A stretch of DNA of 64,000 nt from Flavobacteriaceae bacterium UBA7302 (GCA_002471825.1 DKQS01000006.1:186001-250000); one strand, 5' to 3'; counted from the stretch's first letter, positions 51,841 to 61,616 are shown. Notes: generated by a model from the letters alone, not told the origin. Made by a program: numbers and translations.

Positions 51841-52881
51841 ATGTGTAGACGCAACCTAACTCGGTTTTTAATAGCTTTCCTTCTTTTACAAGCAAGTTTT
51901 CAAGGCTATTCACAAAGCCAACCGTTATTTGACACCGATGATGTTTTAGCATTAGAAATTACCTATTCCTTCAAAGATTTTTTTAAAAGCCGGAAACAAA
52001 GAGAAAAGATTCCCGCAACCATTTTTGAAGTTTCATCTCAAGGAGATAGCATTCGTAACGAAATTAAAATAAGTATGCGTGGGAAAAGCCGCGCAAAAAT
52101 ATGCAGGTATCCTCCTATTCGTCTTCATTTTAAGAACAAAGCTACTACAGGAGTATTTGTAAATCAGAACAAATTGAAACTTGTTACACATTGCAAGGAT
52201 GCCTATAGTTTTGAAAACTATGTAAAAAAAGAATACCTGATATACAAACTTTACAATTTGATATCTGATGTGAGTGTTCGGGCTCGCATGTGTAAGATCA
52301 CCTATAAAGATGCGGACAAGAAAAGAAAAAGCTATTCTAGCTTTGGCATCATTTTAGAAGATATTGACATGGTAGCAGAACGAAATAATTTAAAAAGTTA
52401 TAAGAGAGATTTACGAAGTCAAGATGTCACCAAAAAAGGTAGTTTGGACAAGTTGGTTCTTTTTCAATACATGATTGGAAACCTTGATTGGGAAATTGGA
52501 AAACAACACAACATCAAACTTCTTCGTGGCGCCAATAATGGTCTTCCTGTAGCAGTTCCTTATGATTTTGACTATGCTGGTTTTGTAGATGCTAGTTATG
52601 CTGTACCACCAAAAACAATGGATGTAACCGATGTTAAAATAAGAGTTTTCAGAGGGTTTTGTAGAATTGATTATTATGCCAAGACCATTGATTATTATCT
52701 GAAGAACAAATCAATGTTTTACAACAAAATACAGAAAGCCAATTATTTATCCGATAAAGAAAGAAGTAAGATAAAGGAGTATATCAATGATTTCTACGCC
52801 ACCTTAGAAAACAAAAACAAACGCATGGAAAGAATCGGTAAGGCCTGCAGAGCCAAACACAAACACGTTTATCAGAAGTAA
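51841..52881 (+). CDS. Secreted CotH-like (atypical kinase fold) protein
   Basis: A 346-residue exported protein; the signal peptide ends near QGYSQSQ. The middle resembles CotH kinases: SMRGKSRAKICRYPPIRLHF matches their RGxS...K..Y.L.F region, and GNLDWEIGKQHNIKLL followed by VPYDFDYAGF matches the N-x-D-W...HN...P-[WY]-D-[LF]-D pattern with two likely metal/ATP-site aspartates. The assignment is by pattern, so activity is unproven. An operon with the phosphatase gene 11 bases downstream is likely. Confidence 0.65.
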   Translation: MCRRNLTRFLIAFLLLQASFQGYSQSQPLFDTDDVLALEITYSFKDFFKSRKQREKIPATIFEVSSQGDSIRNEIKISMRGKSRAKICRYPPIRLHFKNKATTGVFVNQNKLKLVTHCKDAYSFENYVKKEYLIYKLYNLISDVSVRARMCKITYKDADKKRKSYSSFGIILEDIDMVAERNNLKSYKRDLRSQDVTKKGSLDKLVLFQYMIGNLDWEIGKQHNIKLLRGANNGLPVAVPYDFDYAGFVDASYAVPPKTMDVTDVKIRVFRGFCRIDYYAKTIDYYLKNKSMFYNKIQKANYLSDKERSKIKEYINDFYATLENKNKRMERIGKACRAKHKHVYQK

Positions 52882-52892
52882 TTGTTGAGCGC

Positions 52893-54089
52893 ATGATCAA
52901 AAGAGTTTTATATAGCATCCCTATCATATGCATCCTTGTAATCCTTACAGGGTCAAGTAATTTATTAAGGCTTGATTTTAGTGGATTTAATGGTCTTTAT
53001 ATAGCCCAACAGAACAATCAAAAAACCATTAACTGGATCACAAGCGTTTCAGATACAGGTGTTTACAAAATTTCCCAAGGAAATAAAATCATTACAGAAG
53101 GAACAACTACCTATGGTAAAGTTCACAGCGTTGAAGTGGAAAACCCTGAGAGTAGTTATGTCCTTTCCTTTGGAGGAAAGAGAACCGGAATGCATACCAT
53201 TCCTATTAGATCCATCAAAAAGCAAGAAAAAGCTATTTATAAGAATGTAGATTCTATTTATGTTCTTGGAGACATTCATGGTGAATACGATGATCTCGTC
53301 AAAATTTTGAAAGCCTCAAATATCGTTAATGATGACCTGCATTGGACGGCAGGTAAAGCCCATTTGGTTTTTCTAGGCGATTTGTTTGATCGCGGGAAGA
53401 AAGTGACAAAATTATTGTGGTTCATTTACAAACTGGAACAAGAAGCAGAAATGGACGGTGGAAAAGTGCATGTTGTACTTGGTAATCATGAAATTATGGT
53501 GATGACCAAAGATCTTCGATATGTGAGTGTAAAAGAACGAGGAATCGCCGTAGCCCATAAAACGACTTACGATCAACTCTTTCATCCAACGAATTCCATT
53601 TTAGGAAATTGGCTCAAACACAAAACTTCGGTCATGAAGATCAATTCGGTGTTATTTGCTCATGGGGGTATCATGAATATGGAAACTAAGGATTTGTCTA
53701 AATTCAATACCCAAGCACTTTCCTATATGAATGACACGAACATCTTTCTAGATTTGATTGCCGATCAGCCAAATTCGACCAAATATGATCCGAAAAAATG
53801 GATTGAAATGCGGAATTTCTTTTTTAATCAGAATAATCCGTATTGGTTTCGAGGATATGTCAGATCTAATGAATTCGAGAAAGATTTGGACAAAACTCTA
53901 AAAAGGTTCAAGTCAGACTTGCATGTTGTAGGACATACAGCACTCTCTGCTATTGCCACCAAATACAATGCGAAGCTCATCGCTACGGATCTTCATCGAC
54001 CCGCTACTGAAATTTTATTGATGGTCCAAAACTCCCCTAGCCCAACAAATTTCTCCATTGATCAGGCAGGAAATAAAAAAGAACTGTAA
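52893..54089 (+). CDS. Exported PPP-type metallophosphoesterase
   Basis: A 398-residue protein with an N-terminal hydrophobic segment (signal anchor, VLYSIPIICILVILTG). About 115 residues of unknown fold precede a calcineurin-like domain with all three PPP signatures: VLGDIHGEYDDL, FLGDLFDRGKK and VLGNHEIM, plus the late histidines in FAHGG and VVGHTALS. It resembles Shewanella-like protein phosphatases. Placement outside the inner membrane is inferred. It is the partner of the CotH-like gene. Confidence 0.85.
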   Translation: MIKRVLYSIPIICILVILTGSSNLLRLDFSGFNGLYIAQQNNQKTINWITSVSDTGVYKISQGNKIITEGTTTYGKVHSVEVENPESSYVLSFGGKRTGMHTIPIRSIKKQEKAIYKNVDSIYVLGDIHGEYDDLVKILKASNIVNDDLHWTAGKAHLVFLGDLFDRGKKVTKLLWFIYKLEQEAEMDGGKVHVVLGNHEIMVMTKDLRYVSVKERGIAVAHKTTYDQLFHPTNSILGNWLKHKTSVMKINSVLFAHGGIMNMETKDLSKFNTQALSYMNDTNIFLDLIADQPNSTKYDPKKWIEMRNFFFNQNNPYWFRGYVRSNEFEKDLDKTLKRFKSDLHVVGHTALSAIATKYNAKLIATDLHRPATEILLMVQNSPSPTNFSIDQAGNKKEL

Positions 54090-54102
54090 GGTCAAGTGAT
54101 TC

Positions 54103-55353
54103 TTACTGCACCAATGCGGCCGCTACTTTTTTGTAAGTACCATTCTCCAATTTGGAACGAATCGCTGAAAAAGCAGTGATGGTCTCATCAATATCTTCTT
54201 GCGTATGTGAAGCCGTCGGAATCAATCGTAAAATGATCAATCCTTTTGGTATTACTGGATATACCACAATCGAACAGAACACTCCGTGATTTTCTCTTAG
54301 GTCATTCACCATCGCCATAGCTTCAGGAATGTCCCCTTTCAAATATACAGGTGTAATACAGGTCTGAGTAGTTCCTAAATCAAATCCGGCAGCACGCAAT
54401 CCATTTTGCAAGGCATTGGTGTTTTCCCAAAGTTTGTCTTTCAACTCTGGCATCTTGCGAATCATGTCCAAACGCTTCAAGGCACCTTTAACCATAGCCA
54501 TTGGTAAAGACTTTGCGAACATTTGAGATCGCATGTTGTATTGCAAATACTGCATTACATCTTTATCACCAGCTAAGAAAGCTCCAATTCCAGCCATTGA
54601 TTTCGCGAAAGTTGCGAAGTATACATCAATTTTATCCTGAACACCTTGCTCGAAACCAGTACCACGACCGCCTTCACCAAGAGTTCCAAAACCATGGGCA
54701 TCATCAACAAGCAATCGGAAGTTGTACTTCTCTTTCAACGCACAAATTTCTTTCAAACGACCTTGCTCTCCTCGCATTCCGAAAACACCTTCTGAGATCG
54801 CCAAAATACCACCTCCTGTTTTCTCTGCCATTCGAACAGCACGTTTCATATTCTTTTCGAAGCTTTCAATATCGTTGTGCTTGTAAACAAAACGTTTTCC
54901 TGGATGCAAACGAACGCCATCAATAATACAGGCATGTGTGTCAACATCATAAACGATAATGTCGTTCTTACCAGCCAAGGCATCAATAGCAGACATGATT
55001 CCTTGGTATCCAAAATTTAATAAATAAGCTTTTTCTTTACCAACAAATTCGGCACACTCACGCTCCAATTGCTCGTGATATTTTGAATGACCAGACATCA
55101 TTCGTGCACCCATTGGATAAGCCATTCCGTGTTCTGAGGCTGCTTCAGTATCAACCTTTATAACTTCAGGATGATTCGCTAATCCAAGATAATCGTTGAT
55201 ACTCCAAGTGATTACTCTTCTCCCATTAAACATCATTCTATTGGAAATAGGACCTTCCAACTTAGGGAATACATAGTAGCCTTCCGCTTTGTCTGCCCAA
55301 TTTCCAAGCGGTCCTTTGTCCGCTTTAATACGATCAAATAAATCGTTTACCAT
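54103..55353 (-). CDS. Alpha-oxoamine synthase-family PLP enzyme (SPT/KBL/CapB-like)
   Basis: A 416-residue fold-type I PLP enzyme of the group that condenses an amino acid with an acyl thioester (serine palmitoyltransferase, KBL, cysteate acyltransferase). The PLP lysine is in FATFAKSMAGIGAFL; other motifs are SINDYLGLANHPEV and VDDAHGFGTLGEGGRGT. The frame opens at GTG 55365, but ATG at 55353 (MVNDLFD) is preferred. It lies next to a cysteine-synthase-like gene on the same strand, which hints at sulfonolipid (capnine) synthesis. Sphingolipid synthesis is the alternative. Confidence 0.85.
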   Translation of the reverse strand: MVNDLFDRIKADKGPLGNWADKAEGYYVFPKLEGPISNRMMFNGRRVITWSINDYLGLANHPEVIKVDTEAASEHGMAYPMGARMMSGHSKYHEQLERECAEFVGKEKAYLLNFGYQGIMSAIDALAGKNDIIVYDVDTHACIIDGVRLHPGKRFVYKHNDIESFEKNMKRAVRMAEKTGGGILAISEGVFGMRGEQGRLKEICALKEKYNFRLLVDDAHGFGTLGEGGRGTGFEQGVQDKIDVYFATFAKSMAGIGAFLAGDKDVMQYLQYNMRSQMFAKSLPMAMVKGALKRLDMIRKMPELKDKLWENTNALQNGLRAAGFDLGTTQTCITPVYLKGDIPEAMAMVNDLRENHGVFCSIVVYPVIPKGLIILRLIPTASHTQEDIDETITAFSAIRSKLENGTYKKVAAALVQ

Positions 55354-55431
55354 ACCATTTATCACTTAATTATCCAGTTTGCAAAGTAACCTAAATTTTC
55401 GCAGTTATTCAAATGATATGACGCAAACGTT

Positions 55432-56427
55432 TTAGATGAAATCTTGGTCAGACATCCATGAATTGCTGTAGATTTTATTCATGTATCTGGTGCCGTGATC
55501 GGCAAAGAGAAGTACAACAAAGCTATCTTCTGTAAAATAGTTCTTTTTAGCGTACTGTTTGGTAGCGCACCAAACGGCTCCTGTGGTATATCCACCAAAA
55601 ATTCCTTCGTGTTTCAACACCTCTCTCGCACACAAGGCCGCTTCTTTATCGGTTACCTTTTCGTATACATCGATGGTCGAGAAATCCGTAGCAGTAGGAA
55701 TTAAGTTTTTACCCAATCCCTCAATTTTATATGGAGCGATTTCATTGGGATCTAATTTTCCAGTCTCGTGGTATTTCTTGAGTACTGATCCTACAGCGTC
55801 AACACCCAATATTTGAATATCAGGATTCATTTCCTTTAAGTACTTTCCAGTTCCTGAGATGGTCCCTCCTGTTCCACTTGCTACAACCAAATGGGTAATT
55901 TTACCCTCGGTTTGTTTCCAAATTTCTGGACCAGTGGTGCTATAATGCGCTTCAATATTCAGTTCGTTGAAATACTGGTTGATGTAAATGGAATTTGGTG
56001 TTTTCTTCTGGATGGCCTTCGCTACTTCGTAATAAGATCTAGGATCATCTGGTGGTACATTTGCTGGACATACATGTACTTCTGCCCCCATGCATTGAAG
56101 CATTTCAATTTTATCTACAGACGATTTATCACTTACGGCTAGAATACATTTATATCCCTTTACCAAACTAATCATCGCCAAACTAAATCCAGTGTTTCCA
56201 GATGTCGTTTCAACAATCGTTGCACCTTTTTTAAGGATGCCTTTTCGCTCCGCATTTTCAATGATGTGAAGTGCAATACGGTCTTTGGCAGAATGACCCG
56301 GATTAAAAAACTCCAACTTCGCGTAAAAGTTGCCCACCAAATTCTTTGTAATTGAATTCAATTGAACCATTGGAGTATTCCCAATCAAGTTCAGAATATT
56401 GTTATGGATGATATCTTTGGATTCCAT
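55432..56427 (-). CDS. Cysteine synthase-family PLP enzyme (possible cysteate synthase)
   Basis: A 331-residue fold-type II PLP enzyme. The lysine motif is unusual, NPGHSAKDR where cysteine synthases have NPxGSVKDR. The asparagine loop is ETTSGNTGFSLA and the phosphate loop VASGTGGTISGTGKYL. The changed active site and the alpha-oxoamine synthase gene 66 bases downstream suggest use of sulfite to make cysteate; ordinary cysteine synthase activity cannot be excluded. A minus-strand -7 TACTTTTG lies at 56437-56444, just before the ATG. Confidence 0.82.
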   Translation of the reverse strand: MESKDIIHNNILNLIGNTPMVQLNSITKNLVGNFYAKLEFFNPGHSAKDRIALHIIENAERKGILKKGATIVETTSGNTGFSLAMISLVKGYKCILAVSDKSSVDKIEMLQCMGAEVHVCPANVPPDDPRSYYEVAKAIQKKTPNSIYINQYFNELNIEAHYSTTGPEIWKQTEGKITHLVVASGTGGTISGTGKYLKEMNPDIQILGVDAVGSVLKKYHETGKLDPNEIAPYKIEGLGKNLIPTATDFSTIDVYEKVTDKEAALCAREVLKHEGIFGGYTTGAVWCATKQYAKKNYFTEDSFVVLLFADHGTRYMNKIYSNSWMSDQDFI

Positions 56428-56509
56428 TTTGGCTCACAAAAGTACAAATGTTGATTTTACCAACCATGAAGAAATTACTTTTCTTTAATAGCTTCAAATC
56501 TCAACTGCA

Positions 56510-58693
56510 CTATGGCTTTAGTACCCCCGGTTGAACCAATTTATTTTCAAGTGCTAATAAAAAAGTGTAATCAACAGCTGTCTCCTTCAAGGCATCAAAC
56601 CTACCTGAAGCACCTCCATGTCCTGCTTCCATATTCGTCTTTAAGAACAAAGCATTGTTATCAGTTTTTAGTTCGCGTAATTTCGCGACCCATTTGGCGG
56701 GTTCCCAATATTGTACCTGTGAATCGTGAAAGCCCGTTGTGACCAAAATATTTGGATAATCCTGAGAGGAAACTTGATCATAAGGCGAATATGACTTGAT
56801 GTACTCATAGTATTCCTTGTTATTCGGGTTTCCCCACTCATCGTATTCTCCAGTTGTTAAAGGAATGGAATCATCGAGCATGGTAGACACCACATCAACA
56901 AAAGGGACTGCGGCAATCACTCCATTGTACAACTCGGGATTCATATTCAATATCGCACCCATAAGCAATCCACCTGCCGATCCACCCATGGCATACAAAT
57001 GATCTGATGAGGTGTAGTTGTTTTCAATGAGGAATTTCGAACAGTCGATGAAATCGGTAAAAGTATTCTTTTTGTGAAGCATTTTTCCATCTTCATACCA
57101 CTCACGACCTAAATACTGTCCACCTCTAATATGTGCCAAAGCATACACAAAGCCTCTATCAAGTAGACTCAGTCGTGTGGTAGAAAAACGATCTCCTATG
57201 GTTGCGCCGTAAGATCCGTAGGCATATTGAAGCAATGGAGTGTCTTTACCAAGTTGGGTATCCTTATGGTATACCAAAGAAATAGCAACTTTTTTACCGT
57301 CTCTTGCGGTCGCCCAAACACGCTCACTTTTGTAGTTTGACTTCACAAATTTACCACCCATAACTTCCTGTTCTTTTTGAACCGTTTTGTCTTGCGTGTT
57401 CATGTTGAAATCAATAATGGAATTTGGCGTCGTAAAGGATGTGTAGGAGTATCGGATCACATCAGTGTCGAATTCAGGATTTGCATAAACTCCTACCGAA
57501 TAGGTTTCTTCTTCAAAAGGCAAATAATAGTCGGCCGATCCATCCCACTTTTTAAAACGTACTTTGTCCAATCCGTTATTACGCTCCTCTAAAACTAAAA
57601 AGTCTTTGAAAATGCTAAAACTTTCTAACAAGGTATCGTCGCGATGCGGAATCACGTCTACCCAGTTTTCCTTTGACGGATTTGTAACTGGAGCTTTCAT
57701 CAATTTAAAATTGATGGCTTTGTCTTTATTGGTAAGCATATAGAAATGGTCACCATAATGAGATACCGAATATTCTAAGTCTCTTTCTCTGGGTTGAATC
57801 ACTTTGAAAGATCCCGTTGGGGTATCGGCATCTAGAAATTGTGCTTCCGTAGAAACGGTGCTATACGAACCGATGATGATGTATTTCTTCGACTTGGATT
57901 TGGTTACATAGGTGCCAAAGGTGTCATCCTTCTCATGGAAGACTTCTACATCCTGAGAAACTGGAGTGCCTAGTACATGTCGGTAGATTTTTTCGCTTCT
58001 AAGGGTTGTAGGATTCTTTTTGGTGTAAAAGATTGTCTTGTTATCATTGGCCCAAACCGATCCGCCTGTAGTATTTTCAATGATATCTTCAAGTATTTCA
58101 CCTGTTTGCAAATCTTTGATCCTTAGGAAGTATTGCCTTCTACTTACGGTATCTGTGGCAAACACTACATATCGGTTATTAGGTGAAACATTCAATCCTC
58201 CTAATTGAAAATATTCGAATCCTTTTGCTTCCTTATTGACATCAAAAATAACTTCCTCTTTGGCATCAAGTGTACCTTTTTTTCGCGTGTAAATGGGATA
58301 CTGCTTTCCAGTTTCAAAACGCGTACTGTAATAATACCCATTATCCTTGTATGGTACGGAAGAATCATCTTCCTTGATCCTTCCCTTCATTTCCAAAAAC
58401 AACTGCTCTTGAAAATCCTTCGCATAACTCATGATGGTATCATAATAGTTGTTTTCAGCCTCAAGGTGAGCAATAACTTCTTGCGTTTGCTGGTCTTTGA
58501 CCGGGGCATTCTTTTGGTCATCAGAAAGCCGCATCCAGTGATAATAATCAATTCTCACATCTCCATGCTTTTCTAATTTTGTAGGCTGCTTTTTCGCTAC
58601 TGGTGCCTTGATTCTATTATGGTCCATTGGGTGATTCTTACAAGCGGTTGCAAAAGTACATATTATAACCCCAAAAATTATTCTTTTTTGCAT
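56510..58693 (-). CDS. S9-family prolyl oligopeptidase (oligopeptidase B-like lipoprotein)
   Basis: A 727-residue serine peptidase. The signal peptide ends in a lipobox (CTFATACKN), so it is probably a lipoprotein. A beta-propeller (about 80-430) precedes the alpha/beta hydrolase domain with serine in MGGSAGGLLMGA, aspartate near TGFHDSQVQ and histidine in MEAGHGGASGR. It cuts oligopeptides, probably after basic residues as PtrB does. It is divergent from ybaB. Confidence 0.92.
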   Translation of the reverse strand: MQKRIIFGVIICTFATACKNHPMDHNRIKAPVAKKQPTKLEKHGDVRIDYYHWMRLSDDQKNAPVKDQQTQEVIAHLEAENNYYDTIMSYAKDFQEQLFLEMKGRIKEDDSSVPYKDNGYYYSTRFETGKQYPIYTRKKGTLDAKEEVIFDVNKEAKGFEYFQLGGLNVSPNNRYVVFATDTVSRRQYFLRIKDLQTGEILEDIIENTTGGSVWANDNKTIFYTKKNPTTLRSEKIYRHVLGTPVSQDVEVFHEKDDTFGTYVTKSKSKKYIIIGSYSTVSTEAQFLDADTPTGSFKVIQPRERDLEYSVSHYGDHFYMLTNKDKAINFKLMKAPVTNPSKENWVDVIPHRDDTLLESFSIFKDFLVLEERNNGLDKVRFKKWDGSADYYLPFEEETYSVGVYANPEFDTDVIRYSYTSFTTPNSIIDFNMNTQDKTVQKEQEVMGGKFVKSNYKSERVWATARDGKKVAISLVYHKDTQLGKDTPLLQYAYGSYGATIGDRFSTTRLSLLDRGFVYALAHIRGGQYLGREWYEDGKMLHKKNTFTDFIDCSKFLIENNYTSSDHLYAMGGSAGGLLMGAILNMNPELYNGVIAAVPFVDVVSTMLDDSIPLTTGEYDEWGNPNNKEYYEYIKSYSPYDQVSSQDYPNILVTTGFHDSQVQYWEPAKWVAKLRELKTDNNALFLKTNMEAGHGGASGRFDALKETAVDYTFLLALENKLVQPGVLKP

Positions 58694-58754
58694 TTTACGA
58701 CGGATTTAACTCTGCTGAATTTACTAATTTTGTTAGGAATTTAAAACCTAAATT

Positions 58755-59078
58755 ATGTTTGGTGATTTATCTGGTATGATGAATAAATTAAAGGAAGCAC
58801 AACAGAAAGTTGAAGAAACGAAGACTCGTTTGAATACGGTATTGGTTGATGAAAGTTCTTCCGACAACAAAATAAAAGTGACAGTTACTGCTAACAGAGA
58901 AATCAAAGCTATTTCCATCGATGAGTCTCTCATGCAAGACCCTGAAGAATTGGAGGACTATCTAGTGTTGACCTTAAACAAGGCCATTGAAAGAGCCAAT
59001 CAAATCAATGAAGCAGAAATGGCTGCAGCGGCAAAAAGTGGCATGCCTAATATCCCTGGAATGGATATGTTTAAATAA
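58755..59078 (+). CDS. YbaB/EbfC-family nucleoid-associated protein
   Basis: A 107-residue dimeric DNA-binding protein. The N-terminal helix (MNKLKEAQQKVEETKTRL) precedes the central sheet (IKVTVTANREIKAISIDESL), then a helix and a Met/Gly-rich end (GMPNIPGMDMF), as in the family. A -7 box TAATTTTG lies at 58725-58732. It heads a run with two small membrane-protein genes. Confidence 0.92.
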   Translation: MFGDLSGMMNKLKEAQQKVEETKTRLNTVLVDESSSDNKIKVTVTANREIKAISIDESLMQDPEELEDYLVLTLNKAIERANQINEAEMAAAAKSGMPNIPGMDMFK

Positions 59079-59084
59079 AAAATC

Positions 59085-59378
59085 GTGAGCGGAGAAGACT
59101 ATCTATTGCCCTGTTTGAACAAATCTCTTTTTGGGATTAATTGCCCTGGTTGCGGATTTCAAAGATCTATTTTGGAATTGGCTGCTGGCAATTTTCAGCA
59201 GGCCTTTGAATTGTATCCTGCCATTTACACACTGATCATTCTTGGTCTCTTCCTTCTATTTCGTAAAAAACTGAAATTAAAAAACAACAAAAAGATTACC
59301 TATACCCTCATCGGAATCAATGCCATGATTATTACTGTGAACTATTGTTTCAAAATGAGTTATTTATTGCATATTTGA
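59085..59378 (+). CDS. DUF2752-domain membrane protein
   Basis: A 97-residue protein with the DUF2752 signature CPGCGFQRS near residue 25 and two hydrophobic helices. The start is GTG at 59085, six bases after ybaB. It is paired with the CCC-motif membrane protein gene three bases downstream. Function unknown. Confidence 0.85.
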   Translation: MSGEDYLLPCLNKSLFGINCPGCGFQRSILELAAGNFQQAFELYPAIYTLIILGLFLLFRKKLKLKNNKKITYTLIGINAMIITVNYCFKMSYLLHI

Positions 59379-59380
59379 TT

Positions 59381-59719
59381 ATGGAAAAACAACGACTACC
59401 CTACGCAACCACCTCGTTAATTTTAGGCATTATTTCAATTGTTACCTGTATCTGTTACGGTATTATCGGATTGCCTTTAGGAATAGTTGCTTATACCTTG
59501 GGTAGAAAAGCTTTGAAAATTTACCATGAAGCTCCAGAACAGTTTCAAAAAGAAGGAAACGCCGCTGCTGGTAAAATACTTGGAGCTATAGGGATTGTAG
59601 TCAATCTTATTTATTTAATTCTTGTAATCTGGGTCATCTATCAGATTGGATGGGAGGCCATGCAAGATCCTGAATTGATGAGAGAGCGCATTGATGAGAT
59701 GCGATTACTACATCGCTAA
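59381..59719 (+). CDS. CCC-motif membrane protein
   Basis: A 112-residue membrane protein with two hydrophobic segments around GIISIVTCICYGIIGLPLGI and a second at ILGAIGIVVNLIYLILVIW. The frame opens from TTG 59345, but ATG at 59381 directly after the DUF2752 stop is the start. This small family is common in Bacteroidota next to DUF2752. No function is known. Confidence 0.85.
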   Translation: MEKQRLPYATTSLILGIISIVTCICYGIIGLPLGIVAYTLGRKALKIYHEAPEQFQKEGNAAAGKILGAIGIVVNLIYLILVIWVIYQIGWEAMQDPELMRERIDEMRLLHR

Positions 59720-59724
59720 ATAAA

Positions 59725-60168
59725 TCAAATAAATACGCCTAGCATTCCAGCTATAATTGCCAAAGCATATAGAGATAAAGTAATAATGGTGAGTACACCA
59801 ATGTACTTGTAATGCGATTTTAGCATTTCCATTGCCCGCTCTAAATCGGCATCATCTCTTGATTTCAAAGCCAACTTTAAATTTCTTGAGAATTTATAGA
59901 GGAAAAGAATTGGAAAAAAATAAATGACGGCAAAAAGTAAATACACGGCCGACATCAACAATCCCATATCCACTGGAAAATCGGGCGCAACCTCATTAAA
60001 CATTTGGCCGTACAAAGAACTGGCAAAAATCCCGATAACGAGCAGTAAGGCCACAAAAATGAAGCCTACAATGGACAAAAACTTTGTCCATTGGGCTATT
60101 TCTTTAGATAAACTTCTAAACTTAGAAGTTACTTGAAGTTGTTTCATTTCAGAAACATCACTTTTCAT
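59725..60168 (-). CDS. DUF5362-like membrane protein
   Basis: A 147-residue protein with three or four hydrophobic helices (FLSIVGFIFVALLLVIGIFA, VYLLFAVIYFFPILFLYKF, a C-terminal pair) and a charged stretch between them (KSRDDADLERAMEMLKSHYK). The family assignment is from memory of the pattern. It overlaps the end of rocD by 11 bases on the same strand, so it is likely co-expressed. Confidence 0.7.
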   Translation of the reverse strand: MKSDVSEMKQLQVTSKFRSLSKEIAQWTKFLSIVGFIFVALLLVIGIFASSLYGQMFNEVAPDFPVDMGLLMSAVYLLFAVIYFFPILFLYKFSRNLKLALKSRDDADLERAMEMLKSHYKYIGVLTIITLSLYALAIIAGMLGVFI

Positions 60169-61420
60169 AGGCTAGCGATTTTGGCTGAAATTCTTGAATT
60201 GTATTTTTTATGATATTCACACATTCCATCAACTCTTCCTCGGTCATCACCAAAGGCGGCGCAAATCGAATGATGTTTCCATGCGTAGGTTTGGCTAACA
60301 ATCCGTTGTCACGCAATCTCAAACAAATCTCCCAAGCAATATTACTATGTTCAGGATCATTGATGACAACGGCATTTAACAAGCCTTTTCCTCGAACTGT
60401 TCTTATGATATCGTATTGTTTGGCGAAATCTTGCAATTCTCTTCTGAAAATTTCTCCAAGTTTCTGTGCGTTATCCGCCAAATTTTCTTCAACGGCAACT
60501 TCTAACGCCGCAACGGCTACTTTACAAGCCAATGGATTTCCTCCAAAGGTTGATCCATGCTCTCCTGGTTTTATGGTTAGCATGATTTCGTCATCCGCTA
60601 ATACAGCTGAAACAGGGAATACACCTCCAGAAAGTGCTTTACCAAGAATTAAAATATCTGGCTTCACCCCTTCGTGCTGACAACAGTATAATTTCCCAGT
60701 TCTAGAAATACCCGTTTGAACTTCATCAGCAATAAACAATACGTTTTTACTTTTACATAGATCATACGCTTTTTTAAGGTATCCATCATCTGGCACCACT
60801 ACTCCCGCTTCACCTTGAATAGGTTCTACCATAAATCCCGCTACATTCGGATCTTCAAGAGCTTTTTCCAAAGCTTGTAAATCATTGTACTTCACAATTT
60901 CGAACCCTGGTAAATACGGACCGTAATCACTATAAGCACTAGGATCTGTTGATGATGACACGGCTGCCAAGGTTCTACCCCAGAAGTTGTTTTCAGCGAA
61001 TAAAATCTTCGCCTTGTTTTGTTCGATACCTTTCACCTTGTAAGCCCATTTACGGCATAATTTAATAGCCGTTTCACCGCCTTCTACACCTGTATTCATC
61101 GGCAATACTTTATCATAACCAAACAAATTGGTAATGAACTTCTCGTATTCTCCTAACACGTCATTGTGAAAGGCTCTAGATGTTAAGGTAAGCTTGTGCG
61201 CTTGCTCCGTTAGCGCATACACAATGCGAGGGTGACAATGCCCCTGATTTACGGCAGAATATGCCGATAGAAAATCGTAGTAATGATTTCCTTCCAAATC
61301 CCAAACATGTACACCTTCTCCTTTTCTTAAAACTACAGGTAGTGGATGATAGTTGTGGGCACCGTGTTTTTCTTCTAATTCAATAGCTTGTTGTGACGTA
61401 AGTCGATCTAAAACAGACAT
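60158..61420 (-). CDS. rocD: Ornithine--oxo-acid transaminase
   Basis: A 420-residue class III PLP aminotransferase that turns ornithine into glutamate semialdehyde. The early GHCHPRI and the opening EEKHGAHNYHPLPVVL are typical of ornithine aminotransferases, with PLP lysine in LILGKALSGGVFPVSAV and the FIADEVQTGISRTGK motif. The length is normal. It links arginine breakdown to glutamate and proline. Its end overlaps a small membrane-protein gene. Confidence 0.95.
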   Translation of the reverse strand: MSVLDRLTSQQAIELEEKHGAHNYHPLPVVLRKGEGVHVWDLEGNHYYDFLSAYSAVNQGHCHPRIVYALTEQAHKLTLTSRAFHNDVLGEYEKFITNLFGYDKVLPMNTGVEGGETAIKLCRKWAYKVKGIEQNKAKILFAENNFWGRTLAAVSSSTDPSAYSDYGPYLPGFEIVKYNDLQALEKALEDPNVAGFMVEPIQGEAGVVVPDDGYLKKAYDLCKSKNVLFIADEVQTGISRTGKLYCCQHEGVKPDILILGKALSGGVFPVSAVLADDEIMLTIKPGEHGSTFGGNPLACKVAVAALEVAVEENLADNAQKLGEIFRRELQDFAKQYDIIRTVRGKGLLNAVVINDPEHSNIAWEICLRLRDNGLLAKPTHGNIIRFAPPLVMTEEELMECVNIIKNTIQEFQPKSLAYEK

Positions 61421-61616
61421 TTTTATTTAATTTAATAAATTAACAAATAACCATTCCTGTTCTACCTTTATCCTTCCGAAAGACTCGAAAATTCAGCGTG
61501 GGAAAGAAATCATCCCTGAAGAGCTTCAAAGATAAAAAAATAATTAAAGAATCTATATCATCCAGACCACTGGAATGAGGGGCTATTTTTCTATTTTTGC
61601 ACTCTTATTATTGCTC

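Noticed and set aside
54501..54926. A 141-codon plus-strand frame opposite the alpha-oxoamine synthase gene
   Set aside because: Antisense to the PLP domain of that enzyme; no signal or domain.
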